Origin: Raphanus sativus
Lineage: Eukaryota > Streptophyta > Magnoliopsida > Brassicales > Brassicaceae
Direction: 5' to 3'
DNA length: 64,000 bases
Assembly (NCBI RefSeq): GCF_000801105.2
Contig: NC_079513.1
Location: forward strand, 27,697,640 to 27,761,639
Shown: in pieces, positions 12,330 through 23,878 of the stretch
Numbering within the stretch: position 1 is the stretch's first letter
Layout of the letters: each line of letters opens with the position of its first letter
Translations under genes and position numbers: made by a program
The notes under the pieces: model-generated
Told to the model about the DNA's origin: nothing
Seen by the model: the letters and a program-made list of their open reading frames with translations, nothing else
Database searches by the model: none

Positions 12330-13209
12330 TCAGGGCTTCTTTTCCTCTGGTTTCTGCATAAGAAAGCAAAAAGCAAACAATCAGTGAAAGTATTCGCTTG
12401 TTTGGCATGTACTACTAGATTAGGGTACTAGAAATGCCCTAGTCGCACGTTATGGATGAAGACTAAGGATTCTGACTACATCAATGAAAAAGAAACGAGT
12501 GGAATTATTGAAGGTTTGATGAAAGTTATACCTTTCCAGCACTTTCTGGCTTCTGTTGCTCGAGTTTCTTCTTCCTCTCTAGTATCTCCTTCTCCATTTT
12601 CTACAACAAAAAAGGTTTGGGACTTGTTACATGTGGTGGGTTGTGATTGTGAACTAGAAAATACACAAGAAGCTACAACATCATTTCTTCGACGTAGATA
12701 GGCCTGACTCACACAAACAACATTCCTCACCATTATTCTCCTCGATCTATGAACTTATACACTCCTTGTAAAACTCATCTACGTACTATTTGACTTTTGA
12801 TTTTGAGACGAAGACTGTACAAATATCTTATTATATCCAAAAAAATTGGATCCAAGTCAAATCTAATCAGATTTAAAATCAGATCTAGCGTCATTTCCAT
12901 AAATGATATTCTGATCGATTTACAGTGATCAGATTTTCTCTATCTGGATTTTATCTCTAAACGTTAATAAAATCCAATAAGCAACAGCGCATTAACAAAC
13001 TCTAATACCAACCATTCACAAATCAAAACACTAGAAATGAGAAGAGTTACCTGGATGTAGATGGTCTCTTTGGCGCGCTCCTCATCGCTGAGCACACGAC
13101 CTTTGTCGTCGCTAAAGCAGCGAATCGATCCAACGGATCGAGATGCACCGATCTGACTCTCCCTCAAGGACCGAGCCAAACCTGCGATCGCGGAACGAGC
13201 TGAAGACAT
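12330..13209 (-). CDS. IF1: Mitochondrial F1F0-ATPase inhibitor factor 1 (IF1)
   Basis: Three minus-strand exons, 13051-13209, 12532-12600 and 12330-12353, join in phase 0 to encode 83 residues. The N-terminus (MSSARSAIAGLARSLRES) is an arginine/serine-rich mitochondrial presequence. It is followed by the inhibitory region DKGRVLSDEERAKETIYIQK and a lysine/glutamate helix MEKEILERKKKLEQQ, ending KPEEKKP. IF1 blocks ATP hydrolysis by ATP synthase when the proton gradient collapses. The short last exon codes for only seven residues. The promoter side has GGCCCA and AAGCCCA site-II boxes at 13325-13362, as in many nuclear genes for mitochondrial proteins. The gene was assembled by hand from splice sites; it corresponds to AT5G04750. 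Confidence 0.87.
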
Positions 13210-13437
13210 GTTTGCTAATCAGTGAGATTTTTCTCGAAATTGGTTTATCGTCTTTGTGCAGAGAACGAGAGTTATTGCGGGGGTAGTAGATTCCTGAAGA
13301 AACCGCTTTAACCGCTGACATCTAAGGCCCACTGGGCTATGGCCTACTTTTAAGCCCAGCCTCGTTATTTATTTATTTTTAATTCCTTTGTTTAAGGGGA
13401 AAAATGGTTTACATATATGCATTAGGAAAGTCTGGGG

Positions 13438-14177
13438 CTACGTTACATGGAATCGCCGGTGGAGGTGCGTTTCTTGCTTCCGAAGCGGAATCGGAAGCGG
13501 AAGCGCTCGGAATCGCATGGAATCGTCTTGGAATCGCGTTTCCAGAATTGTGGTGTTTGGAAGCGTGATGGAAGCGCACGGTTCTTAGGTGGAAGCGTTT
13601 ATGGTCGTAGATCGGAAGCTTAATGGTGACTGGATTGGTGATATGCAAAGAAGAAGAACATTTTTTTTATTGGCTTGCAAATTTTAATTGATTTTCGGTC
13701 CAAATAACTCTTTTCTTTGTCAAGCGGCCCAACTTAATTCACTTTATTAAATTTTAGTTCACAAATAACAATAGAGTTGGAAACTAAAAACTCAAGTCCA
13801 TTATATGATGTTTTTTCACTTATTTGTTTTGTTTCTTGTTGTTTGTATTATTCAGTTGCTGCGTATGAATTAATTAATTGAAGTGTTTTTTTCTTCAGTT
13901 TCAAAGCAATCATACATAGATTTACATATATTATTATATTTTTTCTTTGTAACTATACATATTTATTTTATTTTAGTTATAGTATATGAATAGTATATGA
14001 ATTATGTACTGGATTTTACTGTTTATAAAATTTTATCCTGTATATTAATTTTGGTGTTTAATATATATATACACGCTTCCAACACGTATCCGCTTCCTAA
14101 ATATTTTTAAAAATACGTTTCCGCGCTTCCTAGCGTTTCCGCTTCCACGTACCCGCTTCCGTTTCCATGTAACATAG
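13438..14177. mobile_element. Non-autonomous hAT-like DNA transposon with 8-bp TSD
   Basis: The left end CTACGTTACATGGAA and the inverted right end CTATGTTACATGGAA form 15-bp terminal inverted repeats with one mismatch. Both sides are flanked by the same 8 bp, GTCTGGGG (13430-13437 and 14178-14185). An 8-bp duplication is the hallmark of hAT transposition. The subterminal 100-200 bp on each side carry at least five copies of GGAAGCG plus GGAATCG and GGAAACG variants, in inverted orientation on the two sides and absent from the AT-rich centre. This fits the subterminal transposase-binding arrays known from Ac-type elements. There is no transposase frame, so the element (740 bp) must be mobilised in trans. 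Confidence 0.82.
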
Positions 14178-14414
14178 GTCTGGGGGACCAGTCCGATTGG
14201 CTTTGGAGGAAAAGAGAATGCAAAAGAGAGAAGAAGACAAATTGCTATTAGGCTAAGAAACGTCGGCAACCAAATAAATAAGTCTAAATCCGTCACACTC
14301 GCCATTATTCGTAGCAATTTGCAAGTTTTCAATCAATTTCTCGTAGAAACCATATAACAAAACAAAATATATAATAATATGCGATGGTACTACAGGTGGA
14401 CCATCTAAAAAAAG

Positions 14415-14422
14415 TGACGTCA
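14415..14422. promoter_or_regulatory. Palindromic TGACGTCA (C-box/CRE-like) in ACR12 promoter
   Basis: A perfect 10-bp palindrome GTGACGTCAC (14414-14423) lies 130 bp upstream of the ACR12 start codon. TGACGTCA is the optimal site for plant bZIP factors of the TGA and group C/S classes. The motif is seen directly; factor binding is inferred. Confidence 0.5.
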
Positions 14423-14554
14423 CACATCAGCAGATTCAGCACTCCACCATCTTTTGTCATCACAAAACGCCAATTATAGCGTTTTAGTGTTTCTCTTCTG
14501 ACTTCGGAGGAGAAAGAAGAAGGAAAAAAAAAGTCAGTTACAACAAGGACTTCA

Positions 14555-15745
14555 ATGGCGCTCTCGAATACTATCTTCTCTGCTACTCATCCTCGCCCTT
14601 CTTCTTCCGCGATCAGCCGGCGAACTCGTTTCCCCGCTCAGATTCCACCTCCAGATCTATCGCTTGCTTTGTTCGGTGATCGCCGCAACTTCGTAATGCC
14701 TCTATTGACGATGAGGTTAGCTGCTGCGTTCTTCGCTGGAATTGCTGGAGATTTATAGTCTTTTTGCTCGTTTTCTTCGCTCGGATTTAGCAAACTTGCT
14801 TGGTTTCGGCGACTCTTAAGTTCGAATCTACTAAAACATATGCTTAGTATGTGATCGGAACGATTCGGTTGATAGAACTGTCATCTAGATTCGTAGTTTT
14901 TGAATCCTGAGCTTAAGAGAATCGAGAAACTTATCGGTAGGTTTGTTTGAGATGAACCAATTTCAGATTCTTGTGTGTGTGTGTTTGTGGTGATATCGTT
15001 AGTTCGTATGATTGATCTGAGATCTGCTAATATACCTTTACGGTCCATGTTTGATCTGATATGGCAGTATGAGAAACCGTGTATATACTTCGATTAACAG
15101 CACTGATGATGCCTCAGCTCCTTATCCGGTCAGTAACCTGTTTTCATCCTTTTGATATCTTAATGATTTGAGACTTGCATGCAGAGCTCTGTAAATGTAA
15201 AGAGTGTTACTGTTATGTGTCCATGTGTATAGAATTTAAAATATGTGATCTGATCTTTTTTATGTAACTTCTTTTGAGATTGACATTTTGCTGGAATGAT
15301 TCGCAGAAATCAGAAGACAACGACGATGACTCTGTTCCAATGCCAATGGTTTTTATAGACCAGGATGCTGACCCTGAAGCTACTATTGTACAACTCAGTT
15401 TTGGAGATCGTCTTGGGGCTCTCATTGACACTGTTAGTGATTGATTCCTATCCCTTTAAGCTTGTTTTTGGTTTGTTTTGTTCCTATTTTACTGATGTGA
15501 TAAATGCAGCACAAGGCTTTTTTAGCTATTATTGACCTATTGGAGCTAGATTTGTAGTGTTTTGACTGTTATATTATCTCTGCATGCCTTGTTTTTGGCT
15601 CATGAAGCATCTTGTGTTTGGCAGATGAGGGCGCTGAAAGATTTGGGATTGGATGTAATAAAAGGAACTGTCACAACTGAAGGATCTGTTAAACAGACAA
15701 GGTTTTCTATAACGAAACTGTAAGAGATGCCCTTCTTTCCTGCTC

Positions 15746-15788
<43 letters not shown>

Positions 15789-16998
15789 TTTAGATGTTTT
15801 TCTAATCACTTAATGACCTCTCCACTTGTTCAATAGCATGCACACGTTTGTCAAGGTCCAGCTTGTGATGATTGTTTATGATCATCCCTAGGAAATTTAT
15901 GCTCATCTTATGCTGGTGTAGAATTCTTTCATATGAAGCCCATGATTGCATTTACTATAACATCTCTCTGAACAATTCTTCAAAAGTAGATAATTAGCAT
16001 GGAAGTATATTGGTGTTGTCTTCAAGTATCATCTTCAGCTACCTGGATAGTCAGCTGTCACAGATGCCTGAATTGAATTTTGATTATGTTTTCTTACAAC
16101 AGAGACACTGGTCGGAAAGTGGAAGATCCTGACTTGTTGGAGCAAATTCGGTTAACAATCATCAACAATCTCTTGAAATACCATCCGGTCTGCTTCTGTT
16201 TTCTGTATCGCTTTTCTTTGATCAGATTCACATTCAAAGAGGCTTAAAGGCAGCTTTGGATAATTTTTAACATTGCCTGTGTTTGTTTTGCAGGAATGTA
16301 GCGAACAACTTGCAATGGGTGAGACATTTGGAATAAAGGCTCCAGAAAATAAGGTAAGCGAACAACTTACTCGAGCTTTTGAAGAAGTTTGATGTTGTTA
16401 CTGATGTCTTTAATTCTGTTCTGGATTCATTTGGTAACAGGTTGATGTTGATATCGCGACTCATATACATGTTAAGGAAGACGGACCAAAGAGGAGGTAT
16501 ATATATATAAGTAGACATGACAGCACATATTCACATTTTTGTGCCTTACAGAATAGTTTACATAACCCTCGCCGGTTTGCTGTTTTGTGTAGCCTGCTTT
16601 GCATAGAGACAGCCGACAGGCCAGGTCTGGTTGTAGAGATGATAAAAGTGATGGCTGATATCAACATAGACGTGGAATCCGCAGAGATAGACACAGAAGT
16701 ACTCAAAACTCTTTAATACCTCCACATGTGCATACAGTGTGATTACATTTCCAGACCCATATAATAATTAACGTGTCCATTGTCTCAGGGCCTGGTTGCG
16801 AAAGATAAATTTCACGTAAGCTACCAAGGGCAAGCACTAAACAGTTCTTTGTCACAGGTGAGTAGTTGTTTCTGTTACTTTTCTACTTGAAACCTCGAGA
16901 AAATAAGAGAGGTTAAGAATCAACTTCTCCTGCAGGAGCTGGTGAACTGTCTGCGTTACTTCCTGAGAAGGCCTGAAACTGACATCGATAGCTACTAA
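14555..16998 (+). CDS. ACR12: Plastid ACT-domain repeat protein 12 (ACR12)
   Basis: Ten exons join in frame to 293 residues: 14555-14715, 15068-15128, 15307-15432, 15625-15719, 16103-16187, 16294-16353, 16441-16496, 16593-16698, 16789-16857 and 16936-16998. The N-terminal 50 or so residues are serine/arginine/proline-rich, a chloroplast transit peptide. An acidic linker ([13 protein letters not shown]) follows. The first ACT domain starts [20 protein letters not shown] and the second near [20 protein letters not shown]; each has the beta-alpha-beta start and the conserved G-D-R-x-G-x-L or D-R-P-G-L turn that binds small ligands, usually amino acids. The product corresponds to AT5G04740 and probably acts as an amino-acid sensor or regulator in plastids. 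An R-to-L change at the exon 4/5 junction relative to my memory of Arabidopsis is harmless. Confidence 0.93.
15749..15784 (+). repeat. (CT)18 microsatellite in ACR12 intron 4
   Basis: A perfect 36-bp CT dinucleotide run lies about 30 bp after a splice donor. It is likely polymorphic in length between accessions. Confidence 0.9.
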
Positions 16999-17439
16999 GT
17001 GAACTTTGTCTGTTCAGAAACATAAACAGCTTTCTATCCTTCTTCACGAAACTTTCAAGTCTTCTGTTTCGAAGATGATGTGGAAGTTCCTAATACTACA
17101 ACTGAACCATTGTGGCTAAAAATAAATAAAGAGTTGGGATTTTGAGCCCTTTTGAAAATAGTAAAAAACTCGTTTTTTTTTTTGTATTTCTGTAATAAAT
17201 GATGTTGAACTACTTAGAAAAAATGATAAATGAAGTAGTTTAAATTAGTTAAAAATGAATGAAAAATTGAAAACCTATAAGAAACCACTAAAAATAAGCA
17301 AGTACTGTTTTGTACATCATTTTTAATAGAATAGACTGATTTCCTATCATAAATGAAACAATTTCATTCAAACATGTCGTATCATAACGATATGAATCTC
17401 ACAACTATAAAACAAAAGGAGATGTATATTTTTCTGTCT

Positions 17440-18732
17440 TTTTTTTTCGTGATATTCATCCCAAACTGAAATACAAGAGTTCATACATAAGCTGGCGGTC
17501 TAACAGGATAGCCCCAGAAACAAGAGCCCATAGAAAGCGGCAACTAGAACCCACACCGGGGCAACTTACTGAAACACAACATAAAGACTAAAACCGCAAC
17601 AAAACCCTGGACAACGATTAACTACTACATTCGAAACTGGAACATATCAACTCATCAGACATAAGAAATAAACCCATGCCAATGATCGGGAAATACCGTT
17701 GCTGCACATAGCCCCGCCACACGATAACTTCCACTTCTTACACCCACACCACGACTTATTGCTGCTGCCTACGCACGCCAACAATAACGCCCAAGAACCT
17801 GAGACTTCATAACCCGACAAGAAGGATCGAAACTCGATCAACTCAACCTTCGGATACGGATGCGACGCAATCATAATCGTCCATTTAGTCCTAGATAGAA
17901 GCTCAACCAAAACCCCACGAAGACAAAGCCTTACTAACCGAAACTTACCAGACGCATTCACGGAAAAGGAAACGGACAGCAAGCAATCACTGCACTCACC
18001 ACCATTGAAAGAAAGTCTGCTAAATCAATGCCGAACTCCAAGCGTAGAGATAAATCGGTACCCAGATTTGAGCGAAAACAAAGGACAACCGAGCACAGAG
18101 CATAGTAATAAACGGGTTTCAACTCCTTACCAACACCCAAGACATCTCGCAGACACACGACCGCCAAAAGGACTGGGCGCGCACCGACAACCACAACTGC
18201 CACCTCCCTTGAACAGTAGCAAACCCCATTCCCGAGACAAGACACCAAGTCTCAAGTCAAAAGGAAGCCAACCGTACCACTCCCGGCGCACAACGCCACT
18301 TCAAAACGACCACCGCCGCTTTGTAACCTTGAAGAACATGAGAGAGAGTCGTCCCTTACCTCACGCGCTGCCACCACGGATGACCCCGAGCAGATCTACA
18401 AAAGTGAAAACGAGATCTGTCGGGATCAAACCTAAAAAGCCGACTCGTCTACCTCCAAACTCATGGACGCCTCGATGATATTCCAGATCAGAGCTTCATA
18501 CGGCCGGATCTAGCTCTCCCCGAAGCAGATCTAGGGTTCCGCCGCGAAGATACACCACCAGAACACCAATCATATCGATATCTATGAAGAGAGGAAGGAA
18601 AAAAGCAAAACAAAACAAAGAAAAAGGGGAAAGGGAGCTTCCGGTGATGGCAGGAAGCCAAACACCAGAGCCCTGAAGAAGTCGCTCTTCTGTCGCTTTT
18701 TTTCTCTTCTGTCGCTTTTTTTTTTCTCGAAC
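17440..18732 (-). mobile_element. Non-LTR retroelement with 16-bp target-site duplication
   Basis: The identical 16-mer GTATATTTTTCTGTCT stands at 17424-17439 and 18733-18748. Next to the left copy is a run of T (17440-17447), a poly(A) tail when read on the minus strand. Long TSD plus poly(A) at one end is the signature of target-primed reverse transcription, so this is a LINE-derived or LINE-mobilised insertion pointing leftwards. The insert (about 1.29 kb) is clearly more GC-rich than its flanks. No reverse transcriptase or endonuclease motif is visible, so it is non-autonomous or truncated. The 5' end has a small internal duplication of GCGACAGAAGAG. Frames inside (about 157 codons on +, 111 and 96 on -) lack recognised domains. 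Confidence 0.8.
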
Positions 18733-19093
18733 GTATATTTTTCTGTCTAAAAAAGCAATATTTCCACATAATTACTAACTAAATTTATTTAACAGAAAAC
18801 GTACACGTGAGTCATATTTCAAATTAAAGAACCTTTATTTGTCTTTCAACCAGAAAAGCAAAGCTTTCCAAATAAAATAAAGAGTAACGAAGCAAAGCAT
18901 ATATTCTTATGTAAGATCAATCAAAGAATAGGACAGAAAACACCAAAGCTGGTATGTTTACTGTTATGCCTTGCATGTACGTTCAGACAACGACATATAT
19001 ATACTTAAACCCATTTTTATATATACCCTATTACCATTGGCTTTCTTGAATTTGTTTATACTTTGTTTAGAGTCTGTCAAAGAAAATTTAATT

Positions 19094-21889
19094 ATGACAA
19101 TGAGTTCTAATTACTTAGACGCAGCTGCTCTAAAGGAAACATTTAGGAGGAGCCCTTTCAAATTCGCTAATACAAAGGTTCCTCAAGGTGGCTTAGGAGA
19201 TAGTTTCACTCCTATAAAAGAAGCTCCTGAGGATGAAGCTCCAAATGATCATCTCAATATCCAGACTCCATTCATCGAATCAGCCCTCTCTGCATCTCGG
19301 CTTCAGGGTAAGAATTCTCATATTGTTGGTTAAGAAAATGATAAGGTCTAAATTTCGGACCTCAGAGTAAAGCGTGTGGACAACTTGCCATCTATATAGC
19401 GCATGGCATGATTTCCAGACTCCAGGATCGAATCTGAGATTTAGTGGATCGAAAACTTCTTAAGATTAATCTATATAATTTTTCTGATAAATTTAGGAGT
19501 CATAAGACTTATGTATAATTATTTAAAATTTATAGGTTTGCCTAGAAACCGACCATACTCTCTAGATGTAGATAAAATTTTATTGTGTATATCTTGTTGT
19601 TGATGTAGAGAAGAATACAAATGTGTACTTTGACTACATACAACTAAGCCAAGGAATAAGCCAAGGCCGTGTAGAAGTCGTCAAGGACTTCTTGAACCGT
19701 CGTCCCGACGCAGTGGACGAATGGATAAACTTTTACGAGACACCTTTGTTGAAAGCTTGCGCGTGTGGGAAACCTGAGATTGTTAAGGAGCTCCTCCGTC
19801 GTATGACACCTGAACAAATGATTCCCAGGATGAGCCAGAACGCTTCGTACCACACGCCTCTCACCGTCGTTGCGGTTAGTGGAAACATGGAGATTGCTGA
19901 AGTCTTGATCGCCAAGAACCCTAAGCTGCTAGAGATTCCTGGAAACAATGGTCAGATTCCTGTTGTGGTTGCTGTTGAGAACACGCAGATGGAGATGGCT
20001 CGTTATCTTTACATTAGAACTCCTGTTCAAGTGTTGCTTGATGAAGATGGGTATCATGGTACTTTGCTCTTCCTCAACGCCATCTTTTATAAAATGCTAG
20101 GTCAGTTGTTTCTTGGAACTCAAGCAACACATGTTTTACGCAGTTTCCATGATAACTTCTTGAATATTGTTTTTTTCTCTCTCTCTCTCTCTCTCTTTGT
20201 TCAACAAGACATCGCACTGGATCTGTTCAGCTTGAGTAAACGCTTGGCCGTTACAAAACACTCGCAAATAGAGTCGATACCCATCATAGTCTTGGCTTCA
20301 AAGCCTGATCTTTTTCCTGGTGGCTGTTGTCTAGGACCGTTGGAACGCTTTATCTACTCTTGTTCGTATCAATCTAAGACTTCTTGATAACAAAGATCTA
20401 TTGATCCAAATAAGTCAAGAAAATGATTTTTACTTTTCTCACTTGCTAGGGTTAGAAGTAGAGCTGCCGACTCTTCCAGAGGCTTCCCGTTCAAAAAAAG
20501 ATCAACATAGTAAGTTTCCAGTACACATAAAAGTCTATATATTCCTTAGAAGAATGTGAGAAAGATTCGTTTTTATTGCTTCTTTAGATACACTCATGAG
20601 GAAGCTACTCAAATTACTCACCAAATGGACCGGTAAGTATATTACCTTTTTTTTTTCCCTAGAAGATAATGATTTTTTTGGGTAGAGATTACACGAAATT
20701 TTAATTTGAGTTGAGAGATGGTTTCAGGAATAGACGAAGTGTACCGAATGAAAGTGATGCATCTACAAGCCAAGAAGCTTCTCCTCGGAATATCAGAGGA
20801 AACACTAGCCATGGGACTAAAGGAACGTTCTGATACAGTGGACGAGGCTTTACTCTTTGCAGTGAGATTTGGGAATGTTGATTTCTTGGTGGAGATGATC
20901 AAGAACAACTCCGAGCTTCTGTGGTCCACGAGGAGTAGCTCGAGCAGTACTCTGTTTCTATTGGCCGTCGAGTTCAGACAAGAGAAGGTGTTTAGTCTCC
21001 TCTACGGTCTGGACGACAGGAAACACCTGTTGCTCGCTGACAAGGACTGTTACGGGAACGGTGTGCTTCATCTCGCCGGCTATCCTTCCCCTCCTTCTAA
21101 GCTCTCTAACGTCGTTGGCGCAACTTTGCAGATGCAACGCGAGTTACAATGGTTCAAGGTTTGCCCTGTTTTGCTCTGTTTTTCTCTGTTTCTCTCTGTT
21201 TGCTCTGTTTATCTCTGTTTCTCTTAGCAACAGATGTTTTAAAAATCAAGACTTTGATAACGCAGGAAGTGGAGAGGATCGCACCGGAGATAGAGAAGGA
21301 GAGAGTAAACACGGACGAGCAGACACCGAGCGAGATATTCACAAAGGAGCACGAAGAACTACGCAAAGAAGCAGAGAAATGGATGAAAGACACTGCGATG
21401 TCGTGCAGCTTAGTCGCGGCTCTCATCGTCACTGTAACTTTCGCGGCGGTCTTCACCGTTCCCGGAGGCACGGACGACGAGGCAAAAGGCAGACCGTTTC
21501 ACTTGACAGACAGACGATTCGTCACGTTCGTCGTCTCGGATTTGATCTCGTGCTTCGCCTCGTGCACCTCTGTTCTCATATTCCTCGGGATACTCACCGC
21601 GAGATACTCCCTGGAAGATTTTTTGGTGTCGCTGCCGACTAAGATGATCACGGGACTCTCGATACTGTTCGTCTCCATCGCGGCGATGCTTGTGGCGTTC
21701 TCTTCGGCTCTGTTTACGATGTTGTCGGACCGACACGACAACGAGAAATGGATAGTTTCTCCGACGATACTTCTCGCTTGTTTCCCGGCGTTGCTGTTTG
21801 TTCTGCTTCAGTATCCTCTCCTCAAAGAGATGATCTTTTCTACTTACGGCAAAGGAATCTTCGACAGAAACATGAAATGTTGGTCCTAA
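19094..21889 (+). CDS. Ankyrin-repeat membrane protein with PGG domain (ACD6/ITN1 type)
   Basis: Seven exons, 19094-19307, 19609-20100, 20209-20361, 20450-20509, 20588-20632, 20728-21158 and 21266-21889, splice in frame to 672 residues. Residues about 85-190 hold ankyrin repeats such as NFYETPLLKACACGKPEIVK and NGQIPVVVAVENTQMEMARY. Further degenerate repeats follow (SDTVDEALLFAVRFGNVDFL, GNGVLHLAGYP). The C-terminal exon starts with a charged linker, then HEELRKEAEKWMKDTA and a PGG domain with VFTVPGGT at about 528-534. Several hydrophobic membrane spans complete the protein. Family members act at the plasma membrane in defence and salt or ABA signalling. In Arabidopsis the homologues are the cluster AT5G04680-AT5G04730; only one copy is present here. 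The start could be 19094 or the in-frame ATG at 19100. Confidence 0.88.
20176..20196 (+). repeat. TC dinucleotide run in ankyrin-gene intron 2
   Basis: About ten TC units lie next to the splice acceptor and serve as, or extend, its polypyrimidine tract. Confidence 0.8.
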
Positions 21890-22290
21890 AAATCCTAATG
21901 TAATGATATTTGAAGAAACATGTCCAAAAACTCGTTTTAAGTGGAAAATGTCTTTTTTTTTGTAAGTTTCAGACATTAAGACAATTTGCAGCCGTAGAAT
22001 AATCCGCCATGGATTCAGTGGCTTTGGTTTTTTTTTCTAGATACCCGTCCATCAAGGTCAGCATCCGTTATTGTTTTTCTTGAATAGTTGATCTAATATG
22101 ATTGATTAATTAAGAATATCTTCGTATGACCTCACAATAAAAAAAAGAAGAAACTAAGAATATGTTTCCTTCGTTGAATTGGTCAAAGCTGCTTGCGTTT
22201 AAAAAGCTCCAGAAACATCTCTTTTCTTTTTACAAATTTTCTCCGTTGTGGTTGAAACTTTTACATCTAGGAAGGAAAAAGATAAGAGAT

Positions 22291-23117
22291 ATGTCTCAGG
22301 TACTTTAATCTGACTTTTGGTTTGAGTTATGATGCTTTATATCTGGTTTTATGATGAATCAAGTAGGTCTCACCCCTTACAACAGAGATCTGTAGTTAGA
22401 TCTATTGAGATGGTGCCAGTAGTTGCCCTCATCTTTACTCAAACTTGTGATGATGGCAAGGATCATATAAGATGGTGAATCATGTGAAATGGAAGTTGAA
22501 AAGGTTGATTTGTCTTTGTCTAAGTCAAGTCAGTTTATAGCTGAAAAATGTTTTTGTTTAGACGAAGGAGTTTGTTTCTATGATGATTAGGACATCATGG
22601 TGTTTCAAAGCAGTTAGCGGGACAGTGTTTCAAGATTCTTGTCACCTCTTGACAAATCCACTTTGATGTGATTAGTCTTTCCAAAGTTTAATTCAAAGCA
22701 TTTTCATCTGTTTTTTTTTGTTCCGAGTAGACTGTGGTTCTAAAGGTGGCTATGCCATGTGAGGGATGCGTGGGAGCTGTGAAAAGAGTCCTAGGCAAAA
22801 TGCAAGGTGAGTCTTGAGATATGTTTTACATTAATAATGTTACAAGCTCTCTTTGTCTTTTCTCCCTTTCTTTATGGCTGTGTATAGTTGCTTTTCTTCT
22901 CATCTCATTGATTTTGATGTGTAAACGAAACTTCACAAACAAACGAATATTGTTGGTTGGTTGGTTAGGTGTGGAGTCATTTGATGTGGACCTGAAAGAG
23001 CAGAAGGTAACGGTGAAAGGCAACGTGGAGCCAGAGGCTGTTCTGCAGACAGTCTCAAAGACAGGAAAGAAAACAAGTTTCTGGGGAGCTGACGAGGCTG
23101 AAACCGCCAAGGCCTAA
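22291..23117 (+). CDS. ATX1: ATX1/CCH-type copper metallochaperone
   Basis: Three exons, 22291-22299 (Met-Ser-Gln only), 22731-22806 and 22969-23117, join in frame into 77 residues starting [20 protein letters not shown]. This is a single heavy-metal-associated (HMA) domain that passes Cu(I) to P-type ATPases such as RAN1. The metal-binding loop is MPCEGC (MxCxxC), with the two cysteines intact at residues 13 and 16. The lysine-rich end of the fold (KTGKK) is also present. It lacks the long plant-specific tail of CCH and ends DEAETAKA, as in Arabidopsis ATX1 (AT1G66240). An upstream in-frame extension like the one annotated for Arabidopsis ATX1 was not found. From memory, no ATX1 gene lies in this part of Arabidopsis chromosome 5, so the location is unusual. 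Confidence 0.92.
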
Positions 23118-23878
23118 AGAAATGTAAGAAGCAATAAAAGCATCCCCATGTGTATAATATAACTCTGTAATCAATAAATCTAAATCTCTGAACAACCCTT
23201 TGTTCTTAAAATACACATTGTTTGGTCTTGTAATAATCCCTTTTTCCCCTCTCTTGTGCTTTCTCACATCTCAGTGACTCAGTGTCGTCTCAAAGCTTAT
23301 CTTCTCTTTGTCTTAATGGTTCTTCTTTTCTAACAGTATTTGTAAAACACTCGTTACACAAGTAGAGAGATTCCTTCAAGGACACTTAAACATTTAAGAC
23401 ACCTTTCGATTCAAACACAAGGCTAGTTTTGTCAATTCATGTTGTTTCCCTTTTGAAAATTTCGACCCATTCCGTCTTTTTTCTTTTTTAATATTCGTGT
23501 AAACCCAAAAATTCGCGGCATACGTGTGCAGAATAAAATAAAATAAAAACGATATAGCCTTTCGGACCGCAGAATAAATCTGAACCGTCCGTTTAAAGAA
23601 TCCAACGGTCACGACCAATCTACCCCTTAGAAATGAGATCATAAACCCTAGATAGCCTCCTCTCCCCAGTTCCCTCTCTTGTCCAAAACGAGACATTCAT
23701 GAAACTTCTCATCTTCCCCCTTTCCTTCACCATGTCTACTCGATAACGACCCATGAAAAACAGATCTCGATCCTCTCAATCGAGTTTCTCGAACTTCCTT
23801 CGATCTCCGTAGATCTACTCGATTCGAATCGGATTTGGGGTCTCTGCGAAGTGATAGATCGAAAACGCCGTCGTATAG

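Noticed and set aside
12160..12330. Possible extra exon downstream of the IF1 stop codon
   Set aside because: The IF1 frame already ends with KPEEKKP and a stop at 12330, as expected for the family length. The sequence beyond looks like 3'-UTR.
18005..18478. 157-codon plus-strand frame, Pro/Arg/Thr-rich
   Set aside because: It lies inside the non-LTR insertion, antisense to its transcription direction, and matches no known family. It is treated as chance.
19370..19440. B-box-like GGATCGAATCT in the ankyrin-gene intron, possible SINE or tRNA
   Set aside because: No matching A-box, cloverleaf or TSD could be found around it.
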